NCBI GenBank assembly: GCA_022605955.1
Contig: JAKCOZ010000005.1
Location: 52,143,762 to 52,207,761 of the forward strand
Length of the DNA: 64,000 nt
Source: Rallus limicola
Lineage: Eukaryota; Chordata; Aves; Gruiformes; Rallidae
Direction of reading: 5' to 3'
The notes beneath the pieces were generated by a model. It had not been told where the DNA came from, did not search any database, and saw only the letters and a program-made list of their open reading frames with translations. Made by a program: the position numbers and the translations under genes. Positions 45,506 through 57,652 of this stretch are shown here, piece after piece. Each line of letters opens with the position of its first letter. Position 1 is the first letter of the stretch.

Positions 45506-46904
45506 ATACTTCAGGGAGTGAGTCCTTTAGTAGCCATTAGCCTGTGACAGAATCTGGTTACTAATTCCATTCCTAATCCCCAAATAATTACTTTTTCCTT
45601 AATTATTAGTACTATTTTTGACAGCTTCTTGGTAGTGCAGTTTTTCTAGAGACTCAGCTTCCCTTCACTTTCAATAAGGTATTCCTCTGCAGTTTTAATA
45701 CAGCACCAAATTAAAAGTTTTCTTCGTCTTTCTCTTATTTTTGCACTCATTTTAACAATCCCAGGTTGCTCTCCAGCTCAGGCACCCTCTGCTGGTCTTT
45801 CCAAAGCAAAACACAAAGCACTGGAGAATTTTCAGTCCCCACCAACATTTTAAAGAGGAAAAAAAAAAAATTTAAATATCTCCATATTTCTCTTTTCTAA
45901 AAGTTTTACTATCAGAACATAAATTATGAGGAAGATCAGCTTTTGGGCTGTAAACTGAGTGCACAGGGAGAGGGTTTTTTAATGAATTCAAGAAAATAAT
46001 TGCATAATCAAGCATGTGAACCTGTGGAATTTCTCAGGCAAAAAGTCCAAAAGTGGACATGGCCTAAAAAGCTGATCACAGCCTGACCCTGGCTCTTAGC
46101 AGAACCCTGTGAGTGGCATTTTAATGAAGGTGTTACACAAGGAGCTGTAGAAACATATTCTACCAGAGACTTTTTTTTTTCTGTGTATCTTGGTTAACAA
46201 AAGTCTGAACAGATAGTACCTATTTTAAGGAGGTAAAGAGGTAAGGAGGTACAGTGGCTATCTATTAGCATCAATTCCCACCACACAAGAAGCAGAGCTG
46301 ATCTAATTTCTCATCTGGGAAAATCCCTGGATGTCAGAGAAGTAAATGAGAGCATTGCACTTTCTTAATCAGTGGGCAGAGAGGATGTGCGGGTGTTGGG
46401 AGGGGGTAAGTTTGGTGCAGCTGGTACTGCAAGAGTCCCTTTCTAGTGAGCAAGAAAAAGTGGCTGTAAGACTGACATCTAAAAAAGCTTCCTGCTCTGC
46501 CCTGGATCAGGCAGTTGTGTGTCTGTCAGGAAGGTGGCCCTCGTTCTTTTTATGAATTGTATAGGATGGCATCCTGCAAGAAGTTATGTTTAAAATCTAC
46601 AGTAGCACATATCCAGGCCGTGCACGTGACTTGACGAGCATTTCACTTATTCCACTTGCTCAAGGCAACCTCTACTTGACATTAAGCCTCATCAGTGTGA
46701 GTAACTGGGTGCTTGGTGGGGGACCCACCAGCTTTCCAACCCAGAGATTCAGGACAGCTGCAAAAGATAGTAACATTTATTAAACTGGAGGGAGTTTATG
46801 ATGTTAAAAAGTGCTTTATATGTCACAGCAACAGGCAAGATATTAGCCACAAGTATTTAAACGAAAGCTACCTAAGCAGCCTCCTGTTACCTCTCCTGGG
46901 TAAG

Positions 46905-47272
46905 TAAATTCTTCAGCATACTGGAGAAAGTGCAGGGAAGGCCACCAAGATGAAGTGGTGACCAAGAGACTTAAGAGAACCATCTTTGTTCAGCTGTAAG
47001 AAGAAAAGGGGAGATTTTATTGCTGTCTTCAACCGCAGACACTTTTCAGAGATGGTATGAGATAATGGACACAAATAGCAACACAGGAAATTCTGATTGG
47101 AAACACAGAAACAGGTGCCCAGAGAGGGGGAATTTCCATCCTCAAGGATATTCAAATTTCAGCTGGTCAAATACCTGAGCAACGCCGTCTCTTTGGACCT
47201 GCTTTGAGCCAGGGGTTGAACTAGATGACCCCCAGAAGTCCCTTCAAACCAAATTACTCTATGATTTTATGA
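46905..47272 (+). mobile_element. Old CR1 LINE 3' fragment
   Basis: Diverged plus-oriented CR1 recognised from its 3' end (gaactagatgacccccagaa, then attactctatgattttatga) and weaker upstream blocks. The start is approximate. Confidence 0.78.
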
Positions 47273-48098
47273 TAAATGACTGCTGTATCATTCATCCATC
47301 TTAAACTGATGAAAGTAATCTTGACAAACTAATGCTTCCCCAAGCAAGTAAGAAATTTAAACCCAATCTAGACTCGCTGAAGTCAGTGGGCATTTTAAGT
47401 TTAATTTGAAAGGCACTGGATCATCTTCAACACTTTTAGCATGCATGTTCAGTAAAGATCCTCAACTTCATTTCTGTAGACAGCATTAGAAATTGCATCA
47501 GGGTGGTGATGTTTTTTCCTGTGGGTTTCTCAGTAGGCTGCTTTTGCAGTGAGATGAGAATGAAGCATTCCACACCCACTGTCTTTGAGTACTCACAAAT
47601 TCTACCTAGAGAGTTAGCAGCAGGGTGAAGCGTTTGCTCAGTGCTCTGAAGGTATGTAACTTTGCTTTTCAGCTTGCTCTTGCAGGAAAATTCCTATTTG
47701 CTAACTGTTATTGGTAATGAGCTTCTCATCTAACTTGGGTTCAGCTCAGGTCAACTGCTACTTTCATGTTGAGACACTGTCTATATTAATTGAAATTTAT
47801 GTCATAGAATGGCAATCTTGTGACCTGTGTAGAGTGAGCTAATGATTCCAACTCTGTTTTCACCAGGCTGCTGGGACTTCACATTGCCAATGCTTTCTTT
47901 TTCACCTCACAGCTTTGCTTGTCTTTGCAAAACAGAACTTCTTTCCTCTTTCTTATCTTGTCTCTTATAAGGGTTTCCATTATTTATTTTGAACATAAAA
48001 CAGAGTAAAACAACACAAGGGAGTAATTAGAATATGACAGTATAAATGTCAAGCAATAGCCAATTATTTGGATTTTTCCTAGAAAGGTTAAAAAATGA

Positions 48099-48120
48099 AA
48101 AAAAAAGAAAAAAAAAAAGA
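48099..48120. repeat. A-rich low-complexity run
   Basis: Nearly pure A with two interrupting G. Confidence 0.85.
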
Positions 48121-51100
48121 AATGGGTTTGTGAAATATAATGTATGTCTTTCCACACACAAATGTAATGGAAACAGATTTATCTTAATAAGCACGAGTGA
48201 TACAGTTCAATGAATGAAATCAAACAAGAAAATAAACATATTTCAAATCCTTAAAATAAATCCCTTTCCCAAATCTCTCAAGAATTAGCTGGACTCCTAA
48301 TCCATTGGATTAACTGAAATTTCCAGAGAAAGAAGGATACCTTTCTATTTAGGGTGGAGACTCGGATCATCTCCAAGTAGCACCCATAGTTTGACTAATA
48401 CTCTGGTATTAAGCTGCACCACATTACTTGCACTTATACATTCTACAAAAGACTTAATGCTGGTGTAACCTGAGATTTTTCCTTCCCTGCTGATAGGTTC
48501 CTTCTCCTGAAACTCTGAGCTTCAAGTGCACAACAAGCAGTTATTTTCATAATCGCCCTCATTGCTTTGCTAATATTTTGTTCTGCACCATGCCCAAAGA
48601 AACACACCACCATTCTGGGGAAGCAGATGTTGCCATAAAAATACTAAAAATCCAAATTACTACTTGTTTTGCCTTCCTAAGAAAACCATCACATATAGCT
48701 GGTGATCTCATACCCATTTTTATCATGTCCCTTATGCCAGCAAGCATGAAACAATGTCTTTCCTTCTTGCATTCATACCACATCAGCAGCTGTGTAATGA
48801 AACTAAATTTAAACTTCAATTATGTTGTCAACTAAAAAAAGGCCTAAGTGGTAAAATCCAGCTCCAGAATAGGATTGTCCTTTAAATCCTAAACTCTCCA
48901 GAATCCTCAGTACTGTATAAAATCTATTTTGCAAAATACTAAGCAATCGTTCAGATTTCAAGTATCTCCACACCTTGGCTATTTGATTCTGACATGTTGG
49001 TTTTGGTTTAACTGCTCAACTGACACAGAAAAAATTATCTCCTCAGCTGTGTACCAGCTAACAGGCTTGTTAAGAGAGACAACTGATCAAAAAGATTTAT
49101 ATGAATGAATGTAGCAAAAATTAAGTTGTGTTTGGTTGTACAAAGAAGGCAACTAGATCTGGCTGTTTAATGAAGAAAAAGACCAGTGACACAAAAACTG
49201 GAGTTTACAGAATATAAATCTTATCCTCCCATCAGAACCAACCTCCTTCACATCTGGAAATTCCAGTCTTTATCGAATTTCAGAATCTCCTGATTGAATG
49301 TTAGCAATTATAAAACTCTAAGAGCATCATAAGACTCCTGATGACTCAGTATGAAGTATTCTCACACATCAACAGTCTGACATGTAATTTTAGCTGTGAT
49401 TGCTAAGCTAATTTTTAGGTTAAACAACTGACAATTGTAGGCAGGCCCATTAAACTTGGCTGGGATAACAGCCGTTTTTACAACATGCTAATGACTAAGG
49501 GTTTGATCCTGCAACGCTGAGGTCAATGGGACCTTTGTCACTGACTTCAGTGAGGATACAGACCTTCATGCACAGACTACTAATAGCAAAAGAAAACAGC
49601 AACTTACGTATACCCTCACATGGAATTGGTTAAAGCCTCGGTGATAAAATATTCTGGTTGGTCTGTGCTTCATGGCTTGGCTTACCGCTAAAGATCTTGT
49701 CAAGAAAATGCAGCTTTCAGCAGTTGAACATGAAGAGGTCATAAGCATTCACCACTGACAGATGGAGGTTCAATAAAATCTATTTTTCCCCTCAGGTTGG
49801 AAAGAACCATTGAAGGGTATCTGTCACCTGAATTCAGCCCAGACTTTAGAGTACTTTCAACATATGTTTTCTACTGATGTTGCTTTAAGCTGTTTCATGG
49901 TTTCTATGCTGAAGAGTAATGCAGATGGTCCCAGTGAGGCTGTTTACATCACACCATCGTGAATCTGGTAGACAGCACAAGAACCAAAGTGAACTGTCAG
50001 ACCCTGGCATGCCATACCAGCACTTCTTCAGCCATGCCTATTTTGTCCCTTTTTATGTAACATGTTCAGGACTCACAGGCTCTCTAGCAAGACTTTTCCA
50101 TTTCAACCATGCAGGCAGTTGAGATCCTAAAGGGAAGGGGAAAAAATAGTTAAATGGTTCTGTTTTCCCTCATTTCTCATTTGCTTTAAAATGCTTGTAG
50201 ACTATGCTGATGTTCTTTTTTAACTTCATTTCACATGAAAAGCAAATTTTCCTGCCCACCAGATCTTCGGTGACCCTCTTCTACGGGTAGAAGGAACCAT
50301 GTGAAATGAAAGCCGTTTGCAGATGAGTTCTAAAGACCTTGACAAACTACATTTGTTTTCTTGCACTGCCTGAATTTTTCTCATCCTACTTTAGACTTTG
50401 AAGAAATTGGGCAGTGCCATGCCCATATTTCACATGGAAAAAAGTAAGAGAAAAATGGAGGGTCAAAACCAACACCAATATTCTAGAGCAAAGCTTTCTA
50501 TTAATTTTCAGAATAAAAGGATTTTCCCTCAATTGATATTTGGTCTTTACTGTACTTTGATTCTGCTGATTTTCCTGAGTTGCAGGTTACTTCCACCAGC
50601 AAATTCTCACCGCCAAAATAAAACTCATGACTAAGCATTGGATTTTTTTTTCTCTTACAGCTAGAATAAGGAAACCACATTGTGATGCCCTAATGGTCTT
50701 TGTACTTAATTTTGTAAATTGAAAATTACAACCACTTGTTTTGTTTGAATGTTGTTTTAAAAAACAGCATTTGTCTCTGAGACAAACTTTGCCTCAGAGA
50801 GGCCCAAGTGTGGTATTTGCGTAGCACTTTTCAAAATCCAGCAGAAAGTGAATTATATCAGAACTGCTGGACGTTTACATAGAGTGCTCTTCAAAAGACC
50901 AAAGCCTTTTTGACATCTTTCAGAGAAATTCAGTTTGGGTACGGGATACACCCTAGGTGTGTGCTTTGGATGATTTAAACATCATGTGACTATTAATCAC
51001 AGCTACAGCACTGGCATTTTATGGAGGTCGCCAATGGCACAGCTGCCTGAGCAGATGCCTACACATGTCATCACACCAGGGTGTTGCAGGAGTAGTATCA

Positions 51101-53097
51101 GGAAGACGTGAAGCCTGCAGCAGAGTCATCCAGCTGCCTTTTGGATTCCAAAAATAGGTACAGCCCCACTGGAGAAGAGATGGAGCATAGCATCAGTACT
51201 TCACAAGCCAAGTATAAAGCTCTGGCAAGTTTAAGATGACAACATGGCAGGCCACACATATTACTATGAAGATTTCTATTAGATAACCTTTAAGCACCAC
51301 AGGTAATTTATTTTAGCCATCTAAAAATTAAAGGTCTGGTGTAGGTGAAAGTCTCAGCTTCTTCTGTAGTCACAGAAACTACAGGAGAGAAAAAGTCACC
51401 TTCAGACAGCAACTCACCCAACCGGCTTTAGGCACCGGTGTAATCAGGGGAGTAATGATCATCTGAAGGTGCTGGCCTCTCTGCTGAACCAAGGCAACAG
51501 CTTGATTATACATCTAGTATTTAGATTCGTGCTATTAAGTGATACAAACCCCAACACAAACAAAACAAAACCACAGAATCTACCAGCTTTTTAGGCTGCA
51601 GAGTACATTATTTCCCATCTACATCAAGTATTTGTGGTAGACAGTAAGAAACAGGGATGACAAGTAAAGGTTGCTGAAACCAAAAGGCTCTGTTTTTCCT
51701 GGCCTTTTGAATAAAGTACATGTGAGACACTGGCAGGAGGACAGCTTTTTCACTTCAGGATCAAAAATGTAAATCATGGGACACAATGGTTAATATTTGT
51801 CTCCTCTTTAAAGACCACACAGACAAAATTCTAGTTATCTCATGATATACCTGATAATAAAAGCTTAACCAACTGGTACTGAAGCTGAGAGTTAAGAGGA
51901 GTATTGGGCAATACCAGTGAAGCAGAGAGTACAGCAAGGCTCGTACAAAATATGGCCATTACGATGGAAACTAAAGCCAAAACTCAGTTATATTGACATG
52001 TGAGCCCAGTAGCAACTGCAGTCCCATATTCTCTTTTTATGGGAAATGATGTAATTTGGAACAGCTTCACTGGAGAAAACGTGGAGCTTTCTAAACTGAC
52101 AGTTTCCATGCATACATTGGACAGAATCATCCACTTGCCTGCAACAACCAAGAGTGCACAGGTAGTAAATTTAGATACACAGATTATAATTTTTTTTAAA
52201 ATACTCTTGGCAAGGTCCATCCATCTAAAGATTTTTTTTTAAAGCTGCGACAGGAAGCAGAAAAAAATAATTAAATCATCTCAAAATAATATTCTCTCAA
52301 AATGCCCTGTGGAACAGCACTTCTTTATAAATATGTTTTATTACGGTCATAGAAATGTCTTGTTCCAAACACTGAAATATGATTCTTCTCAATAATTATG
52401 GTTTATGATGCAGTGTTGAAAGAGTTTTGCAAGAGCTCTTGTTACTGTCTCCCTGACTGGGGTGACAATGATCCTAGAGACTACAGGTCCCAATCAGCTG
52501 CATCCCATCTACAGCTAAAGGGAAAACAATGAGTTGTATGATGTAGTCTCATCAGCTGCAAACATGCATGGTAGAGGCATACATTACACACAACTGTTTT
52601 ATCCTAATTATTGTGATGTTTGACTTTCTTATAAGTACATACTACTTTTGTCAGCACAACAGGCCAGGAAAAACTAGCAAACTAAATAAAAAGTTACACT
52701 TTAAGAAAATATTGCGGTAATTTGACTCCATCTAATTTCCCAAGAAAAACATATAAATAGAAGATGACAGCAGCAAGCTCTCTGCTGTCATTACATTCCT
52801 GCAGCTTAAAACTAGGACATCACAAAAAAAAAAAGCTGGGCCATGGGGTTTTTAATCACTTTTATTTAAAAAAAAACCAACAAACTGACATACAAAAATC
52901 CAGTTGTAGGTGAAACTAAGCAGCATCTAAATCTAAATGAAATGCACACACTTTGTATATGCCTCAAAGCATTAGGAGAGATTTATTGAAGAGGAAAACG
53001 AGGGTGAAAAAAATAAATTCTGTTTAAGTGCAGAGGTTAAAGAAGCATGGCACATGTCTGCAGGAACAACTTTGCATAACCTCAACTGTAGAAGTTG

Positions 53098-53111
53098 GCG
53101 GGGGGGGGGGT
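53098..53111. repeat. Poly(G)-rich run
   Basis: A GGCGG start followed by nine or more G and TGG; probably length-variable. Confidence 0.8.
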
Positions 53112-54638
53112 GGAGAAATGTAGTTTTTATAATCTGAACTGTATCAAAACTGTAATTGTCTTTGGATATGACGAGGAAATTAAAAATTGCATTGACTAAG
53201 ATTAAGGGAATTATTCCATGACCTTCCAAACCCTCCCTTCCATTGTGGAATACACTGCTTATATTCTGCTCCCCACCCCCCAACATATTTTCAGAATATT
53301 TTGCATTCTAATCTCCCTAATGGCTTGCTTCCACTAACAAATTTTGCTGCATTTAGCTACAATTCAAAGGCCTGGAATTGTTGACACAACACTGAGCACT
53401 ACTGAGTGGTGTTCAGTATCACGCTATCAAACACGACTGGGATGAATACAGTGAGACCGGCTCTGAACATACCATTCAGTCACAGTCAGCAATGGAAACT
53501 GGAGACTTTGTAATCACACCGTCAGTTTATCTATTACAGGAAAGCCCTACAGCGATGAGGTTTTGTTATATTTGTTACAAGCTTTTTTTAGCTATCTTTG
53601 GGTAGGGCTTTGCTGTTTTTGCCGGTTTTATCTGTGCAAGACCCCTCAATTAACTGTCTTCAGTGGCTGGCACACTCGGATTGAAGCTGCACTGATTGTT
53701 ATCTACAATGGCTAGGGGAATGGAACCAGCAATTTGAGAGCTTTACAAACATTCATTTTAGAGAAACCTTAACGTATGGCTGTTTGCTCCCATTGCTGTT
53801 AAAGATGGAAACTATCTAGAGCAGACAACCTTCCTGATTCTTTAGCTAAGTACCCACTTCACCTTCCCTTAGCCCTCTTCAGTATCTCTCCCTCTGTAGT
53901 CAGCCCTTTCTTCACAGCCTCAAAACTACTACGCATCCCTAATCCTCCCTTTAAAAGCACTCCTCGCATCCACTCCACCTTCAAAAATGCCCAGGCCTGA
54001 TATTTAACCCTGGCTTGCTAGAATTAGTGTGTCCTCCTTTGCAGACACCCCTCTCCAAACCAGACCCTACTCCCACTGCAGCCTCCCCGAGCATACTCCC
54101 CCACGTTCACCTCAAACAGACCAGAGGTCTGTTTAATAACTTTGCCCGCTGAATTCATTCCCTGCAGATGGGCGCGGAAGAAAGGGGGGGGTGAGGGGAA
54201 GGGGGGAGTCACCGCTCCCTGAACATACTCCCGTCTCTTTTGTCAACAGGCCAGCCTTCATCAAAGGATAGCTGGAAACCGTGGGATTATTAAACCCATT
54301 ACGCGTTCATTACTGGCAATCCACTCCCGATTTTGCTAGCCAGTTGTGCTGCCAGCAGCACGGCCTGCGGGGCTCTGGTTTAGGCGGGTAAGAGGATACC
54401 CCAGCGCGGCCCTGCGCCCGCCGGCGGCTCTGGGAACGGGACGTGACCGGGGTGGCTTTCCCAGCGCAGAACGGGAGGCGCAGCCCTCCACGCCCGTCGT
54501 CCCTTCAAGACAGATCCCGCAAGGGCTCCGCTCCCTCCTGAGACAAGGCACCAACGTGAAGCTACCAGCGCCTCACCCGAAACATCCTCCGCCGTTGCCC
54601 CCACCTCTCCCCTCAGGGAAAGGGGCGGTGCCAATGAC

Positions 54639-54648
54639 GCATGCGCAC
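54639..54648. promoter_or_regulatory. NRF1-like site
   Basis: GCATGCGCAC core, with the upstream bases AC instead of GC at the far half-site. Confidence 0.45.
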
Positions 54649-54689
54649 CCCCCAACCCCGCCGAGGCCCGTGCCTCGCCCACGCGCTTT

Positions 54690-54701
54690 CGCGCATGCTC
54701 A
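54690..54701. promoter_or_regulatory. NRF1-like site
   Basis: CGCGCATGCTCA matches the YGCGCAYGCGCR consensus at 11 of 12 positions. Confidence 0.5.
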
Positions 54702-55056
54702 GCGCAGCCCAGCTCGGGGCGGGTGGGGGATGATGACGGGACGGCGAATGATGTAATACCTCTAAACGGCCTCGCTCCGTTCCTCCCCCCCCCCCTTGCA
54801 GCTCTCACAGTCCCAACATCCGGGTATCCCTCTTGCTACGCCAGAGGCGGGTTTTTGCCCTAGGAAGCAGCGTTTGCTGCGTTTTGCTGTTTTTCTGCTG
54901 GTTTTGTCGTTGTTTTGTATTTTTAACGGGCGTGCGAGGGGCGGCCGGCGCCTTCCCCTCCCGCCTCTCCTCCCCGGCGGCCGCTGGGAAGGTGAGGCGG
55001 GAGCGAGGGCGCGCAGGCGTGCGGCGGCCGCAACAGTGGGGGCCGCGGGAGGCAGG

Positions 55057-55068
55057 CGCGCCTGCGCA
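55057..55068. promoter_or_regulatory. NRF1-like site
   Basis: CGCGCCTGCGCA fits YGCGCAYGCGCR at 11 of 12 positions. Confidence 0.4.
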
Positions 55069-55132
55069 GAGGAGGGGAGGAGGAGGAGGAGGCGGCGGCG
55101 GCGGCGGCGCAGTGCGTGCGTGCGTGTGTGTC
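55069..55132 (+). repeat. Compound (GGA)n(GCG)n(GTGC)n microsatellite
   Basis: About seven GGA-type units run directly into about six GCG units (about 55091-55109), then GTGC and GT units to about 55131. It lies inside the putative 5'UTR exon. Confidence 0.85.
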
Positions 55133-55828
55133 TGCGCGAGGCAGGGGGGTGGGGGGGGGAAGGCGGACGACGCTCCGCGGTGCTGCGCGAGTAGGCGCGG
55201 AGCACGGGCGGGCGGGAGGGGACCGGGGAGGGGGGGACGGCGGTGGCTGAGCAAGGAGGGGGGGAAGAGGCGCGGAGCCGAGATGAGCGCTGGGCTCCCC
55301 CTGGGCAGAAAGCCGCCCTCGACAGCCGCCGCCTGTGAATGAACTGAGGCGAGGCCGCCAGCCGGTCGCCCTCCTCCTCCTCCACCTCCTTCTCCCCTCC
55401 TTCCCCTTCTCCCCTGGCCGGCCCGCCCGTCGCCGGCCTCACCGCGGACGTCCCCGCCTGCCCCCGGCCTCCCTGCCCCCACGCACCTTCGGGAACGCGG
55501 AGCGCGGCCCTGTCCGCCACAGCCGGCGCCGTCCGCCGCGGCTGGGGGGGTAAGTGGCGCTGCGCAGTGCGGGGCCTCCGGCGGGCCGAGCTGAGGCGGG
55601 GTGAGGGGGTGGCGGCGGGGCCGAGCTACGCTGGAGCGCTGGAGGGCCGCGTTCGCCGCCTGGGCCACGGGGCTTGTAAACAAGCGGGGCTGGCCTGCGC
55701 GGGGGCTGCTCTCCCTCTCTGCTGCGCAGGAGAGGGGAGAGCGGGGTGCGGGGGGGGTGGTCCCTCCTGTAGCCCGGGTGAGGAGCCATCCTCGGCGGCA
55801 GCAGCTGGTACCAGGTCTTGGCGGCGAG

Positions 55829-55841
55829 GGGGGGGGGGGGG
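55829..55841. repeat. Poly(G) run, 13 bases
   Basis: A homopolymer in the 3' part of the CpG island. Confidence 0.9.
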
Positions 55842-57595
55842 AATGGGAAGGTGAGGGGGGAGGCGCGAGTGCGAGCGAGTTTGGGTACCTGAAGGTAGCC
55901 TGTCCGCGGGGCTCCACTGCGCAGCCCCTGCATTGCAGGCGCCTTTGCGAGAGGGTGGGGGGTGGCACGGCAGCCCCCTGAGGCTGGATATGGGCAAAGA
56001 AAGGGAGGAGGGTGAGCGGAGGGCTTTAGGCCTGGCTCAGGTAGCAGCAGCTTTCCTTCCCCTCCCCCCCCCTTCCCCTGCTCCCCCGTCGGTCGATTCA
56101 GAGTTCATTTAATAATGGCTATAAACAGCCTCCTCTAAACAACCTCCTCTCCCATCGCCACCCAAACGCTTGGGGCACGGCACTGGGGAAAAAAAAAATC
56201 AAAAACGCATCTATTTATAAAGCACCCCACCCTAGCGAGGGTCGGAGCATCAAGTACATCCCAGATAGTGACATTATTATGCAGCGGGTGACTTTCCCTT
56301 GCCAACGCCTTTCAGACGTTTTAAAGTTTGAGAGTGATCTCTCTGCCTTTGAAAACAATGTCGTGAGCAAAGGTTATGCTGATGATCTCTGATCTGTCAT
56401 AGCTTGCGTGTTAAAAGTAGATAGAAGAAAACCCTCTTCTTGATTAAAAAGTTGTTCAGTAATATACTGGATGATTGGACTTGCATGTTAAATGCCAGAG
56501 CTTCTGAGCATACGCCTAACCTTTTTATGATGCTAGTTTGCATTGTGGTAGATATGATGCAGGTTTAGGACTGGCTGCAGGTTAGCAGTTTCAGAAGAAT
56601 TGATTCTGTACACATCTGTTCGAGATGTATTTGTGTTTATTTAGTGCGAGTAAAATATTTTCATGTTGCCATGTGTATGGCAAAACATTGTTGCAAAACT
56701 AACCTTTACAGTAGTACTTTGGAGGAACACTTTTTTTTTTTTTTGAGCTGAACACTCTACCTCGTGTCAAATGAGAAAGTGCTGGTCAATCAGATGGCCT
56801 GTGTGGTAACCTTAAGGTTTAAGGTCCTGCGTGTCACACAAAGGAATTTTTTTTTGTGTGTGTTTCTTAGGCAGAAGGCAGGTTTAGGTCCTGAGAGCTG
56901 TAGGTCTTTCGAGGTAGGTGATATTTCTTTGGGCTGTGATGTTTAACATCAGAGCAAGTAGAATCACTTTATAAAGTAGAAGTTCTGACTTTTGTGATTC
57001 TAGGAAACTACTTTCCAAATACGAACCTGTGTAGCACATTCCTGAGCCTGTACATGTACCTCTTTGGAGGCTAGGTGACTGAGGCAGGATTTGTGAAGGA
57101 CTAGTGCAATTGAAGCAAGACGGCTGCTGTTACTCAGGATCTTGTGTGAATTGCCAAATGACCAGAAATTGTGGAAGTTCTACCCACATATCTTCTCTGA
57201 TAGCTTCCCTTCTGTTACTATTCATAGATTTTCTATGAATAACATAAGGGACAGGATCAGGGGGAGAAACATGGGTCAGAGAAGTTACACATTTTATATA
57301 TCCAATCAATGTAGCAATGAAAGGTGTTAAAGGAAAACAGTTTTTTTACGTGTACAAGTGTTTCTTCCTGGGGGAGACAGCTGCTCCTAAACCTTTCCTT
57401 TCCAGGGTTTTCTGGGTCTCCCTATTGTACAGACTGGTCTAAGAGTAAAAGACTTGGTGATGCCTTGTGGCAATTAATGTTTTCTTCACAGATGTACATA
57501 CCTGCTAAAATCCTCTGGTAAAGGCAGCTTGTATTGGAGAGAGCTGGTCTGTACTCTCACGCTTTTCTGGCACAGCCATGTTTTTCTAGCATATA

Positions 57596-57652
57596 GACAA
57601 GGCCTAGCCCTTTTTAGGGCTTAGCCCTTTTAGGTTTAGCCCTTTGGTTGAG
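57596..57652. repeat. Imperfect tandem TAGCCCTTTTT repeat
   Basis: Three imperfect copies of a TTAGCCCTTTTAGG-like unit (about 15 bases) in a row, with internal TTAGGGC and GCCCTTTTAGG symmetry. No source element recognised. Confidence 0.6.

Larger units (their letters stand above)
38251..54355. other. Intergenic region between DHRS7 and the next CpG island
   Basis: About 16 kb between the head of DHRS7 and the head of the next gene. It contains three CR1 copies, one exon-like open segment (39600-39803), a 23-base palindrome (40449-40471) and scattered homopolymers. Elsewhere (42-45 kb, 47.3-54 kb) I see only AT-rich single-copy-looking sequence; enhancers cannot be judged from one sequence. 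Confidence 0.65.
54780..55549 (+). other. PPM1A: Probable untranslated first exon of PPM1A (start unknown)
   Basis: A perfect GTAAGT donor begins at 55550 within the CpG island, so the sequence before it is a strong candidate for a non-coding first exon. As I know it, mammalian PPM1A begins with a 5'UTR exon and the main start codon is in exon 2. A second possible donor (AAG|GTGAGG) begins at 54992, so alternative first exons are possible. The transcription start cannot be fixed from the sequence. Confidence 0.5.
54356..56040. promoter_or_regulatory. PPM1A: CpG island promoter of the next plus-strand gene (PPM1A by synteny)
   Basis: About 1.7 kb of very high G+C with dense CpG, between AT-rich flanks. 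It contains GC boxes (54622-54628 and 54716-54723), a CRE-like TGATGACG (54731-54738), a CCAAT word at 54631 and three NRF1-like sites. No TATA box is apparent. Assignment to PPM1A rests on the conserved order PCNX4-DHRS7-PPM1A, not on coding sequence, which lies beyond the window. Confidence 0.75.

Noticed and set aside
54796..55997. Long open frames on both strands in the CpG island (up to 387 codons)
   Set aside because: They overlap each other in several frames and are rich in Pro, Ala, Arg and Gly. They follow from extreme G+C content with few stop codons, not from coding constraint.
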